The notes under the pieces are model-generated. The model did no database searches. It saw only the letters and a list, made by a program, of their open reading frames with translations, and was not told the DNA's origin. Both the position numbers and the translations under genes were made by a program. This document shows positions 16,506-24,886 of a stretch of DNA of 64,000 nt, piece by piece; position 1 is the first letter of the stretch; each line of letters begins with the position of its first letter. Origin of the DNA: Gaiellales bacterium (GTDB lineage: Bacteria > Actinomycetota > Thermoleophilia > RBG-16-64-13); NCBI GenBank assembly GCA_012719395.1, contig JAAYAL010000024.1:1-64000 (forward strand), given 5' to 3'.

Positions 16506-16973
16506 ATGGATCTACCCGTCCCCGGCCGAGGCGCCATAGACCTCAGGCATCTGGTACTGGACATGAACGGCACCATGGCCGTGGATGGGGTGCTGCTGGA
16601 AGGCGTGGCGGAACGGCTCTCCCGGCTCGGTGCCGTGCTGCATCCGGTCATCCTCACGGCCGACACGCATGGTGGGCTGGCGGCGGTTCGGGACAAGCTG
16701 GGAATCGATGCCGTCATCCTGAGCAGCGGGGACGAGGCGGGTCAGAAGCTCCAGGTGGTTCGCCGGCTCGGGCCGGCGCAGTGCGTCTCTGTGGGGAACG
16801 GCGCCAACGACGCCCTCATGCTGAAGGAGAGCGCCGTGGGCATCTGCGTGGTGGGCAGAGAAGGGGCGGCGGTCGAGGCGCTCCTGAACGCCGACATCGC
16901 AGTCACCAGCATCCCTGATGCGCTCGATCTTCTGCTGAACCCGCGGCGCCTCATAGCCACCTTGCGAAGGTAG
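16506..16973 (+). CDS. Soluble HAD-family hydrolase resembling a P-type ATPase P-domain
   Basis: 155 residues. Motif I is VLDMNGTMAVDG (nucleophile Asp19), motif II is in HPVILTADTHGG and motif III/IV is GNGANDALMLKESAVGI, all in the order of a cap-less HAD phosphatase. The pattern LDxNGT...GNGAND is the one seen in small soluble proteins related to the P-domain of P-type ATPases. The substrate is unknown. It begins 46 bp after selD and is followed, after a strong promoter, by a true P-type ATPase. That juxtaposition may be meaningful or chance. Confidence 0.75.
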   Translation: MDLPVPGRGAIDLRHLVLDMNGTMAVDGVLLEGVAERLSRLGAVLHPVILTADTHGGLAAVRDKLGIDAVILSSGDEAGQKLQVVRRLGPAQCVSVGNGANDALMLKESAVGICVVGREGAAVEALLNADIAVTSIPDALDLLLNPRRLIATLRR

Positions 16974-17017
16974 CCTTTCGTCAACCGGGTGCCGACTCCC
17001 GCCAGAACCCGTTTGGC

Positions 17018-17046
17018 TTGACAGCGAAAAATCGCGCGGTTACGAT
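17018..17046 (+). promoter_or_regulatory. Strong sigma-70-type promoter for the P-type ATPase
   Basis: TTGACA (17018-17023), 17-bp spacer, TACGAT (17041-17046). It leaves a leader of about 130 nt before the ATG at 17184. The leader contains complementary segments (AAGCCC with GGGCTT, GGGACG with CGTCCC) that can fold in overlapping ways. I could not match it to a known riboswitch. Confidence 0.7.
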
Positions 17047-17183
17047 GGCGTTGAACAGGCGGCCCGGAGAAACGGGTGCAGCCGGGCTCGTGCAGCAGCA
17101 GGTCTCCTAAGCCCTGTGGGACGTTTGGGTCTCGCGGGGCTTTGTCGTCCCGGGAGCAAGAGACGGCACCAAGGAGTAAGGCC

Positions 17184-19838
17184 ATGGAGAAGTTGACCGC
17201 TCGCACATCGGAACCGGGCCGTAGAAAGCAACTCCCCGTCAGGATGAGCGCCGAGTTGAGGGACATCGGTCTCGGCGGGCTGACGGCGGCCGAGGCGGCG
17301 GAACGGCTGCGGCGGGACGGTCCCAACGAGCTGCCCACCGCTAAGAGACGCAACATTCTGCAGCAGGCGTGGGACGTGGTCCGTGAGCCCATGCTGCTTC
17401 TGCTCCTCGGTGCCGGTATCATCAACTTCGCGCTCTCGGAACCGCTCGACGGCTTCATCCTCATGTCTTTCGTGCTGGTGGTCATCGGCATCGAGATCTA
17501 CCAGGAGCACAAGACGGAGAACGCGTTGGCGGCGTTGCGGGATCTGTCGTCGCCCCGCGCGCTGGTGCTGAGAGATGGGTCACGTCTGCGCATCCCGGGC
17601 CGAGAGGTGGTGCGGGGAGACTACGTGCTGTTGGCCGAGGGCGATCGTGTGCCCGCCGATGCCGTGCTGGTGCAGTGCGTCAACCTCTCTGTCGACGAAT
17701 CTACGCTCACCGGCGAGTCCGTGCCCGTGCGAAAGATCCAATGCCTTCCCCAAGACGAGGATGGTGCCCTGGGTCGACCCGGTGGCGACACCATCCCTTG
17801 GGTCTTCTCCGGCACGCTGGTGGTGGGGGGGCAAGGCATCGGCTTGGTCAAGGAGACGGGGGCAGGCACGGAGTTGGGCCGGATCGGCACCGCCCTGCGC
17901 ACCATCGAACAGGAGCGTACTCCACTGCAACGGGAGGTGGGACGCCTGGTGCGGACCATCGCCCTCTTTGGGGCGGGCGCGGCGGCTGTGGTGGTTGTGG
18001 TCCATGGTCTGACGCGTGGTCATTGGCTGCAGGGCGTGCTTGCCGGTATCGGCACTGCCATGGCCATGCTGCCTGAGGAGTTCCCGGTGGTGCTCACCAT
18101 CTTCCTGGCACTGGGCGCCTGGCGTCTCTCCCAGAAGCGCGTTCTGACCCGGCGCACGGCCGTGCTGGAGACCCTGGGCTCGGCTACGGTGCTCTGCGTG
18201 GACAAGACCGGCACCCTGACCATGAATCGCATGACGGTTCGCGAGTTGATCGCCGACGGCGAGACCTACACCGTGGGTGCGGGACCGCTTCCGGAGCGTT
18301 TCCACCAGATCGCCGAATTCTCGGTGTTGGCGTCGCCCGTCGATCCTTTCGATCCCATGGACGCTGCCTTCAAGACGCTGGGCGATCAGTATCTGGCTGA
18401 GACGGAGCACCTCCATTCTGACTGGGAGCTGATTCGCGAGTATCCCTTGTCCGACAAGCTGCTGGCTCTGGCGCATGTCTGGCGCTCGCCCGCCGGAGAC
18501 GACTACGTGATCGCCGCGAAGGGAGCGCCGGAAGCCATTGCCGATCTGTGCCACCTCAGCCCAAGAGAAATCGAGTACGTGAAGGTCCAGGTTCAGGCGG
18601 CCGCCGCCCAGGGCCGTCGGGTGCTGGGGGTAGCTCGCGCCAGTTTCAGCCGGGCGGAGATGCTTCCAGAGCACCGGCATGACTTCGCCTTCGAGTTCCT
18701 GGGGCTGGCCGGGCTTCACGACCCGCTGCGCCCGGGTGTGGCGGACGCCGTGGCGGAGTGCACCAGGGCCGGGATCCGCACGGTGATGATCACCGGTGAT
18801 TATCCGGGTACGGCGCTGGCCATCGCTCGGGAGATAGGTTTGGCGCACCTGGGGGGATGCATCACCGGCCCCGAACTGGAGGAGATGCCGGATGAGGAGC
18901 TGGCGCGGCGCATCGGCTCCGTGGCTGTGTTCGCCCGCATGGTCCCCGAGCAGAAGCTGCAGCTCATCCGGGCGTTCAAGGCCAACGGCGACGTGGTGGG
19001 CATGACCGGCGACGGCGTCAACGACGCTCCGGCGTTGCGGGCCGCCGATATCGGTATCGCCATGGGAGCGCGCGGCACGGATGTGGCCCGGGAGTCCGCC
19101 GCCATCGTCATCACCGATGACGACTTCTCCTCCATCGTGGGGGGTGTGCGGCAGGGGCGCGGCATCTTCGACAACCTGCGCAAGGCCATGTCGTACATCA
19201 TCGCCGTTCACGTCCCCATCGCCGGGATGTCGCTCATCCCCGTTTTCGTGTCGGATTGGCCGTTGGTTCTGTTGCCGGTGCAGATCGCCTTCCTCGAGCT
19301 GATCATAGACCCGGCCTGTTCAGTGGTGTTCGAGGCGGAGCAGGTGGACCCGGAAATCATGCATCAACCTCCCCGTGGCCTGAGCGAGCCGATGTTCGGC
19401 CGCCGAGCGCTCACCCTGTCCTTTCTGCAGGGCGCCTCAGTGCTGGCCGTGGCTTTCGGCATCTACCTCTGGAGCATCCTCTCTGGTCACACGGAGAACG
19501 AGGTCCGTTCTCTCACCTTCGCCACGCTGGTAACCGGCAACGTCGCGCTCATCCTGGTCAACCGCTCCTGGCGCTTGTCCATCCTGGGCTCTCTCAGGCA
19601 GCGAAGGAACCGCTGGCTGCCCTGGATCCTCTTGGTGGCTGCGGTTCTGCTGGCCGTCTTGCTCAGCGTTCCCGCCGCCCGCATCGCCTTCCGCTTCGGC
19701 CCCATCACCTGGAGTGAGGCCCTGCTTGCACTGGCCGCCGGCTTCGTCGGTGTGGCGTGGTTCGAAGTGTACAAGGCAGTGCGGCGGAACCGGGGCGGCG
19801 GCAGCCGGTCGGGCGTCGTGGGGGGCGCGCGGCGTTGA
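17184..19838 (+). CDS. Cation-transporting P-type ATPase (P2/Ca2+-like)
   Basis: 884 residues from the ATG at 17184 (AAGGAG Shine-Dalgarno). It has the full P-type architecture: N-terminal cation-ATPase segment (GLTAAEAAERLRRDGPNELP), actuator-domain TLTGESVPV, membrane motif MLPEEFPVV, phosphorylation motif DKTGTLTMN (Asp340), and GDGVNDAPALRAADIGIAMG, followed by the C-terminal membrane helices. The overall layout is that of P2-type Ca2+/Mn2+ or Na+ pumps, but PEEFP replaces the PEGLP of SERCA-like enzymes, so the ion is not certain. No heavy-metal-binding domain is present. It is transcribed from its own promoter. Confidence 0.88.
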   Translation: MEKLTARTSEPGRRKQLPVRMSAELRDIGLGGLTAAEAAERLRRDGPNELPTAKRRNILQQAWDVVREPMLLLLLGAGIINFALSEPLDGFILMSFVLVVIGIEIYQEHKTENALAALRDLSSPRALVLRDGSRLRIPGREVVRGDYVLLAEGDRVPADAVLVQCVNLSVDESTLTGESVPVRKIQCLPQDEDGALGRPGGDTIPWVFSGTLVVGGQGIGLVKETGAGTELGRIGTALRTIEQERTPLQREVGRLVRTIALFGAGAAAVVVVVHGLTRGHWLQGVLAGIGTAMAMLPEEFPVVLTIFLALGAWRLSQKRVLTRRTAVLETLGSATVLCVDKTGTLTMNRMTVRELIADGETYTVGAGPLPERFHQIAEFSVLASPVDPFDPMDAAFKTLGDQYLAETEHLHSDWELIREYPLSDKLLALAHVWRSPAGDDYVIAAKGAPEAIADLCHLSPREIEYVKVQVQAAAAQGRRVLGVARASFSRAEMLPEHRHDFAFEFLGLAGLHDPLRPGVADAVAECTRAGIRTVMITGDYPGTALAIAREIGLAHLGGCITGPELEEMPDEELARRIGSVAVFARMVPEQKLQLIRAFKANGDVVGMTGDGVNDAPALRAADIGIAMGARGTDVARESAAIVITDDDFSSIVGGVRQGRGIFDNLRKAMSYIIAVHVPIAGMSLIPVFVSDWPLVLLPVQIAFLELIIDPACSVVFEAEQVDPEIMHQPPRGLSEPMFGRRALTLSFLQGASVLAVAFGIYLWSILSGHTENEVRSLTFATLVTGNVALILVNRSWRLSILGSLRQRRNRWLPWILLVAAVLLAVLLSVPAARIAFRFGPITWSEALLALAAGFVGVAWFEVYKAVRRNRGGGSRSGVVGGARR

Positions 19839-20361
19839 GCCCGGGACTCCCGGCACAACGCACCCGCAAGGCACTTAGCCCCCCGTGCCCGAGCCGCCGC
19901 GAGTGCAGGTCGGCATGCCGTAGCATCACCGCATGACCGGGGGCGGCCCATCAGCCTGGCGGCAGTCCGACGAGGTCTGGTGCCGCGGCTGCTTGGGTGG
20001 CGGGCAACAGGGAGAGGCGCGGTCCGTCGTGGGACGGCGCTGGAGTCCGGCTTCATCGAAGGCACGGTGCCCGAGGGTACCCGAGCGTTCGACGCTTGGG
20101 CCTACCGCGTGACGGCTCGATTGGCGGGCCGGGTGCACGTGGTGGTGTATCCGGATAGCGTGGTGGTGACGGAGGAGCTGATTCGGTTGGGCAAGGCCTT
20201 CGAGGTGGCATGTGCGCCGGCTGCCACTCACGCCTGGCCACAGCGCCCCGACTGCGCTCTCTACTTCATGCGGCGGCGGCCGAGGCACGTCCAGTTGGTT
20301 CATGGCGGTATGGCGGTACCATGACAGCATCGGCCGGGTGATTCGGGAAGAGGTGAACAGG
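19839..20361 (+). other. Interval between P-type ATPase and ornithine racemase
   Basis: Only one doubtful coding frame (19980-20324) is seen here. A short CCGGG/CCCGG hairpin directly after the ATPase stop lacks a T-tract, so a terminator is not convincing. No strong promoter for orr was recognised. Confidence 0.4.
19980..20324 (+). CDS. Hypothetical protein of 114 residues
   Basis: A GTG-started frame between the ATPase and orr. The stretch from FIEGTVPEGTRAFDAWAYRV through a hydrophobic RVHVVVYPDSVVVTEEL segment looks more protein-like than a random high-GC frame. The Shine-Dalgarno is weak and I recognise no family. It could be a small orphan or a remnant, or non-coding. Reported because it is the only plausible content of a 520-bp gap. 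Confidence 0.3.
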   Translation: MPRLLGWRATGRGAVRRGTALESGFIEGTVPEGTRAFDAWAYRVTARLAGRVHVVVYPDSVVVTEELIRLGKAFEVACAPAATHAWPQRPDCALYFMRRRPRHVQLVHGGMAVP

Positions 20362-21456
20362 ATGAGCGGCCCTGTCCTTCACATCGACCCAGAGAAGATC
20401 CGCGATAACGCGCGGGAGATATGCCGGCGCCTGCCGGGGATTGACGTGGTGGGGGTGGCCAAGGTCACCTGCGCGCATCCGGCGGTCGCGCGGGCGCTGG
20501 TTGAGGGGGGCACACCTGGCCTGGGCGATTCCCGTCTCCTCAATCTGCGGATGCTGAGAAGGCAGAACCTGGGTGTCCCCTTGTGGCTGCTGCGTTCGCC
20601 GGATCCGGCGTGGGCGGCAGAGGTGGTGGACACGGCAGACGTGTCCCTGGTGGCCGAGCTCGATGCGGTTCGCGCTCTGGAGGCGGCGGCCGCCGGCCGC
20701 CGCCGCCTCCACCGGATCATCCTCATGATCGACCTGGGTGACCTCCGCGAAGGCATCATGCCCCACGAGCTGGAGGGCTTCCTGGCAGAACTGGGTTGTC
20801 TGCGTCGCATAGAGCTTGCCGGCCTGGGCACGAACCTCACCTGCTTCGGCGGCGTGGTGCCCACGGCCGAGAATCTGGGCGAGCTGGTGAGTCTGGCGCG
20901 AAGGGCGGAAGACGCGGTCGGGCACGGGCTACTGGTGTCGGGCGGAAACTCCAGCACCCTCGATCTGGCCTTCGCCGGGGGGCTGCCACCCGGTATAACC
21001 GGCCTTCGCATCGGGGAGTCCATCCTGTTGGGTGTCAGCACTGTGACCCGCCGCCCTCACCCCGGCCTGCACACGGACGCCTTCATGCTGGAGGCGCCGG
21101 TGGTGGAATGCCGCGTGAAGCCCTCCCTGCCGCGTGGCCTCATCGCTCAGGATGCGTTCGGTCATGTTCCTGTGTTCACGGATCGCGGGCCGCGGCTGAG
21201 TGCCATCTGCGCCGTGGGCAGGCAGGATGTGGTCCCCGAAGGGCTCACCCCCTTGGATCCGGGGATCGTGGTCGTGGGTGCATCCAGCGATCATCTGTTG
21301 CTGGACGTCCAGGATGCAGAACCGCACCCGCGGGTGGGAGACAGGCTGTGTTTCCTTCCCAGCTACGGAGCCGTGCTGACCGCCTCCACCTCACCCTACG
21401 TGGAGAAAGTACTGGGAACCTCCATCACCGCCACGGAAGCCGCCCCCGAGATCTGA
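20362..21456 (+). CDS. orr: Ornithine racemase (PLP-dependent)
   Basis: 364 residues from the ATG at 20362 (GAAGAGG eight bases upstream). It is an alanine-racemase-like TIM-barrel enzyme. The PLP lysine is Lys34 in DVVGVAKVTCAHPAVARAL; LADSRLxN-like GLGDSRLLNLRML and MIDLGDLREGIM are family features of the alanine/ornithine racemase group. It converts L-ornithine to D-ornithine, the substrate of OraSE encoded 9 kb upstream. Identity as ornithine racemase is supported by the ord-oraSE genes in the same window. Being separated from them by the double-cubane and selenium genes is unlike clostridial clusters, where these genes are adjacent. Confidence 0.85.
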   Translation: MSGPVLHIDPEKIRDNAREICRRLPGIDVVGVAKVTCAHPAVARALVEGGTPGLGDSRLLNLRMLRRQNLGVPLWLLRSPDPAWAAEVVDTADVSLVAELDAVRALEAAAAGRRRLHRIILMIDLGDLREGIMPHELEGFLAELGCLRRIELAGLGTNLTCFGGVVPTAENLGELVSLARRAEDAVGHGLLVSGGNSSTLDLAFAGGLPPGITGLRIGESILLGVSTVTRRPHPGLHTDAFMLEAPVVECRVKPSLPRGLIAQDAFGHVPVFTDRGPRLSAICAVGRQDVVPEGLTPLDPGIVVVGASSDHLLLDVQDAEPHPRVGDRLCFLPSYGAVLTASTSPYVEKVLGTSITATEAAPEI

Positions 21457-21494
21457 CGCCGGCGCCACGGTGTGAGCTGCGGTGCGCGGAGTGT

Positions 21495-21510
21495 GTCCGG
21501 TCAACCGGAC
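21495..21510. promoter_or_regulatory. Palindrome upstream of the phosphoribosyltransferase gene
   Basis: GTCCGGT-CA-ACCGGAC is a perfect inverted repeat 97 bp before the GTG of the next gene, close to a possible TACAAC -10 hexamer. It could be an operator or a small hairpin. Confidence 0.35.
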
Positions 21511-21606
21511 CGGGTACAACAGCAGAGAGAAGGTGTGCCGGGGGACGTACACAAGGCACGGTGAGAGCGGACGGACCGCCGGAGTGAAGCTCAGAGAGGT
21601 GGAGCG

Positions 21607-22260
21607 GTGAGAAGACTGCGTGACAGGAGGGAGGCGGGTCGGATTCTGGCGGCAGAGCTGATGTCGTATGCCGGGAGGCCCGAGGTGGTGGTGCTGGGGC
21701 TTCCTCGCGGAGGTGTCGTGGTGGCCTACGAGGTGGCGGCGGCGCTGCGGGCGCCTCTCGACATCTTCATGGTGCGGAAACTGGGGGTTCCCGGCCATGA
21801 GGAGTTGGCCATGGGGGCCATTGCCAGCGGAGGTGTGCTCACGCTCAATGACGACGTGGTCTCCACGCTGGGCATTACACCGGAACAGATAGACGCGGCC
21901 GTGCAGCGCCAGCAAGCAGTGTTGGAGCAGCGGGAAGCCGTCTACCGTGGGGCCGCGCCGCCGTTGAGGCTGGAGGGGAAGACCGTCATCGTGGTGGATG
22001 ACGGGCTGGCCACGGGGGCGAGCATGCGGACCGCGCTACGCGCCTTGCGGCAGCATGATCCGGGGCGGCTGGTGGTGGCTGTTCCGGTGGGGCCGGAGAG
22101 CACCTGCCGCGAACTGGCCGCAGATGCCGAGGAGGTGGTGTGCGCGGTCATGCCGGATCCCTTCCAGGCCGTTGGGGCCTGGTACCAGGATTTCTCACAG
22201 ACGGAAGACGAAGAGGTCGTTGACCTGCTGTTGAAGGCCTCAGTCGGGCCGTCGGCCTGA
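21607..22260 (+). CDS. Phosphoribosyltransferase-family protein
   Basis: 217 residues from a GTG. The type I PRTase signature is VIVVDDGLATGASMRTALRA (PRPP-binding loop), with an N-terminal RREAGRILAAELM region and LGLPRGGVVVAYEVAAAL. This small stand-alone family is widespread, often near stress or esterase genes, and its substrate is not known; it is not a recognised purine or pyrimidine salvage enzyme. It stands alone between orr and the convergent DUF5658-like remnant. Confidence 0.8.
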   Translation: MRRLRDRREAGRILAAELMSYAGRPEVVVLGLPRGGVVVAYEVAAALRAPLDIFMVRKLGVPGHEELAMGAIASGGVLTLNDDVVSTLGITPEQIDAAVQRQQAVLEQREAVYRGAAPPLRLEGKTVIVVDDGLATGASMRTALRALRQHDPGRLVVAVPVGPESTCRELAADAEEVVCAVMPDPFQAVGAWYQDFSQTEDEEVVDLLLKASVGPSA

Positions 22261-22308
22261 GCATCTCATCATGAGGATGCGGCTCGCCCGCCCAGGGCGT
22301 TGCCTGGG

Positions 22309-22781
22309 CTACATCGCTGCAACCAGGGCCATATGGTATGCCGTCACCAGCACGTATGTGCCGGCCGCTGCCAAAGTGGCCACCAGGCCCAGCCTGAAGC
22401 GCCTCATACCCCACAGAACCCAGGACAGCACTGCGACGAGGGAGAGCTTGAATGCCAGCGCTCGTGCGGTGCCGGAGTTGAACAGGGCCTCCATGAGCGG
22501 GTTGGCCTCCTGAGCGCCCGCCTCGAGCGCCTCGGTGGTGAGGAGAGCGTCCAACAGGTTTGCAGGTAGCGGAGCGTGTCTTCCCAGGCCGATTGCAGGA
22601 TGCCCAACCGGCGGCACCGCCTGTCGAATCCACTTCGCCGTTCCCACTGGAGCCGGAGGACGTTCTGCTCCCGTCTGTCTGCCTGCCTGCGTTCAGAAGG
22701 TTGAGCCACAGCCGCCACGTCTGCCGCCGACATGCAATCAGTACCGGGGCGCTCAGGGGCGATGCTCTGCACAGGATCCAT
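22309..22781 (-). pseudogene. DUF5658-like membrane protein split by a frameshift
   Basis: Two minus-strand frames together give one protein. The first, from an ATG at 22781, contains the charged repeats ERRQADRR and WERRSGFDRR and then WEDTLRYLQ. The second contains NLLDALLTTEALEAGAQEAN followed by two or three hydrophobic helices, and ends at 22309. This is the usual layout of DUF5658 proteins (RRxGxDRR tail before the membrane part). They join if one base is restored in the short A-run (T-run on the plus strand) near 22559-22562. This is either a real inactivating deletion or a sequencing or assembly error. Function of the family is unknown. Confidence 0.6.
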
Positions 22782-22979
22782 GACTCTCAACTGCACGGCT
22801 ACAGGTCCGCGGGGCGTGCCCTTGCCGGAACGCGCTGGTGGCGTAGAAGAACCGCGACCTGCACGGCACCTCCCAAAATCAATGATAGGCCAAAGCACGA
22901 GACGTGAGAAGCTTCAGAGATCAACAACAACATGTTGTGCCGGGGGGCCGCCCGGTACTTCTCTGGAGGTCGCAGTGCC

Positions 22980-23360
22980 ATGAGCGAGATTGTCTCCTAC
23001 CGTTACAGACTCCTGCCTGATCGCGGCTGCGAGGAGATCTCTGACCAGGTGCAGGCTCTCACTGGCTACTCTCCCTCAGTCTTCTTGGAGACCCCCTCCT
23101 TCTTCCTCGACATCGTGCACCCGCAGGAGCACTCCATCGTGCTGCAGCTGCTCATGGGGGTTCTGGGGAGTGGGCGGTTGCGCTGGATGAGGGCGGACGG
23201 GTCACCGGTGTGGGTGGAGATGACGGCGGCGCCCGTTCGGTCTGACGCTCAGATGGTGGTGGTGGCGGGCGAGGTGCGTCGCACCACCCCCCCACCCGGC
23301 CGTTGCGCCCGCTATCGTCCGGTTTGCCTGGAACTGCTGGAGGGTGGCGCCGAGGGCTGA
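22980..23360 (+). CDS. Stand-alone PAS-domain protein
   Basis: 126 residues from the ATG at 22980, which has GGAGG four bases or so upstream; an earlier ATG at 22932 is not needed. The sequence YRYRLLPDRGCEEISDQVQA, then LTGYSPSVFLETPSFFLDIVHP and GRLRWMRADGSPVWVEMTA, follows the PAS_3 fold from beginning to end. No output domain is attached, so it may be a small sensor or a cofactor-binding partner of another protein. Its last 49 bases overlap the 3' end of the convergent ttcA-like gene. Confidence 0.65.
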   Translation: MSEIVSYRYRLLPDRGCEEISDQVQALTGYSPSVFLETPSFFLDIVHPQEHSIVLQLLMGVLGSGRLRWMRADGSPVWVEMTAAPVRSDAQMVVVAGEVRRTTPPPGRCARYRPVCLELLEGGAEG

Positions 23361-24145
23361 TCCCCCTCCGCTGTTTTGCGGCGAGAGGGTTGGACGTCGC
23401 CGTACTGCTCCGTGGCCCGTAGCAGGTTGGAGGTCACTCCCCGACAACCTTGGTGTCTGGCCAGGCTTATGATCTCAGCCGCCGTCTCCCGGGCCGATCC
23501 TCGCGCGTAGGGGCAGGAGCATGAGGTGGGGGTGAAGCCGCTCAAGCGGGCGGCGCGGGCGATGTCCTTCTCGTCCACCAGCACCAGAGGGCGGATGAGC
23601 AGGAAGCGTCCGTCGATCAGCGGTTGGCGCGGGAGCATCGTGTCGCAGCGGCCCTGCCACAGCAGGTTGAGGAGGACGGTCTCGGCCACATCGTCCTTGT
23701 GGTGGCCCAGGGCCACCTTGGTGAAGCCCTGCTCCTGGGCGGCTTCCAGTAGTCGCTTTCGCCTTCGCCGGGCGCATAGGAAGCAGGGAGACAAGCTGCG
23801 GCGCAAGTCCTCGGGCGGAGGTAGGGGCTCGCCGCGCACGGTGAGGAGCGGCACGCCCAGGTTGCTGCACATTGCCTCCATCCGCCCCAGGAGGGCGGGG
23901 GACGCCTCGGTTGCCGCACCTGCCTGCACGTGGCACGCTATGAGTTGGTACTTCTCCCTCCGCCATGCACGGCGCCGGGCCAGGACGTGCAGCAGCACGA
24001 GGCTGTCCTTCCCGCCGGAAAGCCCCACCATAATACGGTCCTGGTTGGTGATGAGCTCGAACCGACGCACGGCTTCCGACACGCGTCGATCCAGGTAGAA
24101 GACTGCCTTCTCGAACCTGCTGAGGCTGTCGGGGTTGCCGGTCAT
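23312..24145 (-). CDS. TtcA/TilS-type ATP pyrophosphatase (tRNA thiolation)
   Basis: 277 residues. The PP-loop is GLSGGKDSLVLLHVLARR near residue 41. A CxxC pair (PCFLCARRRRKRL) and a further SCSCPYARG lie where TtcA-group enzymes bind an [4Fe-4S] cluster. HHKDDVAETVLLNLL is the conserved second motif. These enzymes activate tRNA by adenylation and insert sulfur, for example 2-thiocytidine at position 32. The C-terminal 30 residues are Ser/Pro-rich and probably disordered. It is divergent from the tRNA operon. Confidence 0.82.
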   Translation of the reverse strand: MTGNPDSLSRFEKAVFYLDRRVSEAVRRFELITNQDRIMVGLSGGKDSLVLLHVLARRRAWRREKYQLIACHVQAGAATEASPALLGRMEAMCSNLGVPLLTVRGEPLPPPEDLRRSLSPCFLCARRRRKRLLEAAQEQGFTKVALGHHKDDVAETVLLNLLWQGRCDTMLPRQPLIDGRFLLIRPLVLVDEKDIARAARLSGFTPTSCSCPYARGSARETAAEIISLARHQGCRGVTSNLLRATEQYGDVQPSRRKTAEGDQPSAPPSSSSRQTGR

Positions 24146-24188
24146 CTTTGCTCCGTTTTTGTCCGACTGCGGCCGGGGATTGGTTGTC

Positions 24189-24217
24189 TTGAATTGGCAC
24201 AGCGCGAAGGGTATTAT
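24189..24217 (+). promoter_or_regulatory. Promoter of the tRNA-rpmG-secE operon
   Basis: TTGAAT (24189-24194), 17-bp spacer, TATTAT (24212-24217), about 28 bp before tRNA-Tyr. This is a near-consensus housekeeping promoter placed as expected for a stable-RNA operon. Confidence 0.75.
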
Positions 24218-24245
24218 CCCTCTTCGCCTCGAGGCCGGACCCCGT

Positions 24246-24330
<85 letters not shown>

Positions 24331-24356
24331 CCCAAGCCGGCCGTGGGCGGGTGCGT

Positions 24357-24432
24357 GCCTCCCTAGCTCAGTTGGCAGAGCACTTCCATGGTAAGGAAGG
24401 GGTCATCAGTTCGAATCTGATGGGAGGCTCCA
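24357..24432 (+). tRNA. tRNA-Thr (GGT)
   Basis: 76 nt with encoded CCA. Acceptor stem GCCTCCC/GGGAGGC, anticodon stem CTTCC/GGAAG around ATGGTAA (anticodon GGT), T-loop TTCGAAT. Confidence 0.95.
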
Positions 24433-24446
24433 CTGCTGTTATGCGT

Positions 24447-24520
24447 GGCGGCGTAGCTCAGTTGGTCAGAGCAACGGAATCATAATCCGTGAGTCCGGGG
24501 TTCAAATCCCTGCGCCGCTA
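24447..24520 (+). tRNA. tRNA-Met (CAT), elongator type
   Basis: 74 nt; no CCA is encoded. Acceptor stem GGCGGCG/CGCCGCT has a terminal G-U pair, the anticodon loop ATCATAA gives CAT at 24481-24483. It lacks the mismatch of initiator tRNA at position 1-72. Overall it resembles actinobacterial elongator tRNA-Met; tRNA-Ile2 (lysidine-modified CAT) is a less likely alternative. Confidence 0.88.
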
Positions 24521-24623
24521 TTGTTGCTCGAGCCGGGCTGGGCGTGGTTGTGCGTGCAGCCCGGTTGGTTTCTGGTGGTTGTGATACTATCGGCTCTGTT
24601 TTCGAGTCGGAAACGGGGAAGCA

Positions 24624-24773
24624 ATGCGTGTCAGAGTGACGCTGGCTTGTCAGGAATGCAAGCGCCGGAACTACACCAGCATGAAGAACAAGCGCAACGA
24701 TCCGGAGCGGATCGAGTTGCGCAAGTTCTGCAAGTGGTGCGGTACCTACACTCCCCACAAAGAGACGAAATAG
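24624..24773 (+). CDS. rpmG: 50S ribosomal protein L33 (zinc-binding form)
   Basis: 49 residues: [17 protein letters not shown] at the start, then [16 protein letters not shown]. Two CxxC pairs (CQEC and CKWC) show that this is the zinc-ribbon form, which is typical where zinc is not limiting. L33 binds near the E site of the large subunit. A TACTAT -10-like hexamer (24585-24590) upstream may give extra transcription. It lies between tRNA-Met and tRNA-Trp, the usual arrangement before secE. Confidence 0.95.
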   Translation: MRVRVTLACQECKRRNYTSMKNKRNDPERIELRKFCKWCGTYTPHKETK

Positions 24774-24778
24774 GGCAA

Positions 24779-24854
24779 AGGGCAGTAGCTCCAACGGTAG
24801 AGCGGCGGTCTCCAAAACCGTAGGTTGGGGGTTCGAATCCCTCCTGCCCTGCCA
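24779..24854 (+). tRNA. tRNA-Trp (CCA)
   Basis: 76 nt with encoded CCA. Acceptor stem AGGGCAG/CTGCCCT, anticodon loop CTCCAAA (CCA at 24812-24814), T-loop TTCGAAT. It begins six bases after the rpmG stop. Confidence 0.95.
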
Positions 24855-24886
24855 TCTCCCTTTGCGGGAAAAGGATTCGGAAGTAC

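Noticed and set aside
17047-17183. yybP-ykoY (Mn2+) riboswitch before the P-type ATPase
   Set aside because: The leader is structured but lacks the conserved loop sequences I know for that class; kept only as an unassigned leader.
22148-22633. 161-codon minus-strand frame over the phosphoribosyltransferase end
   Set aside because: Composition is Gly/Arg/Pro-rich with no motif; the other two minus frames together carry the DUF5658-like signal.
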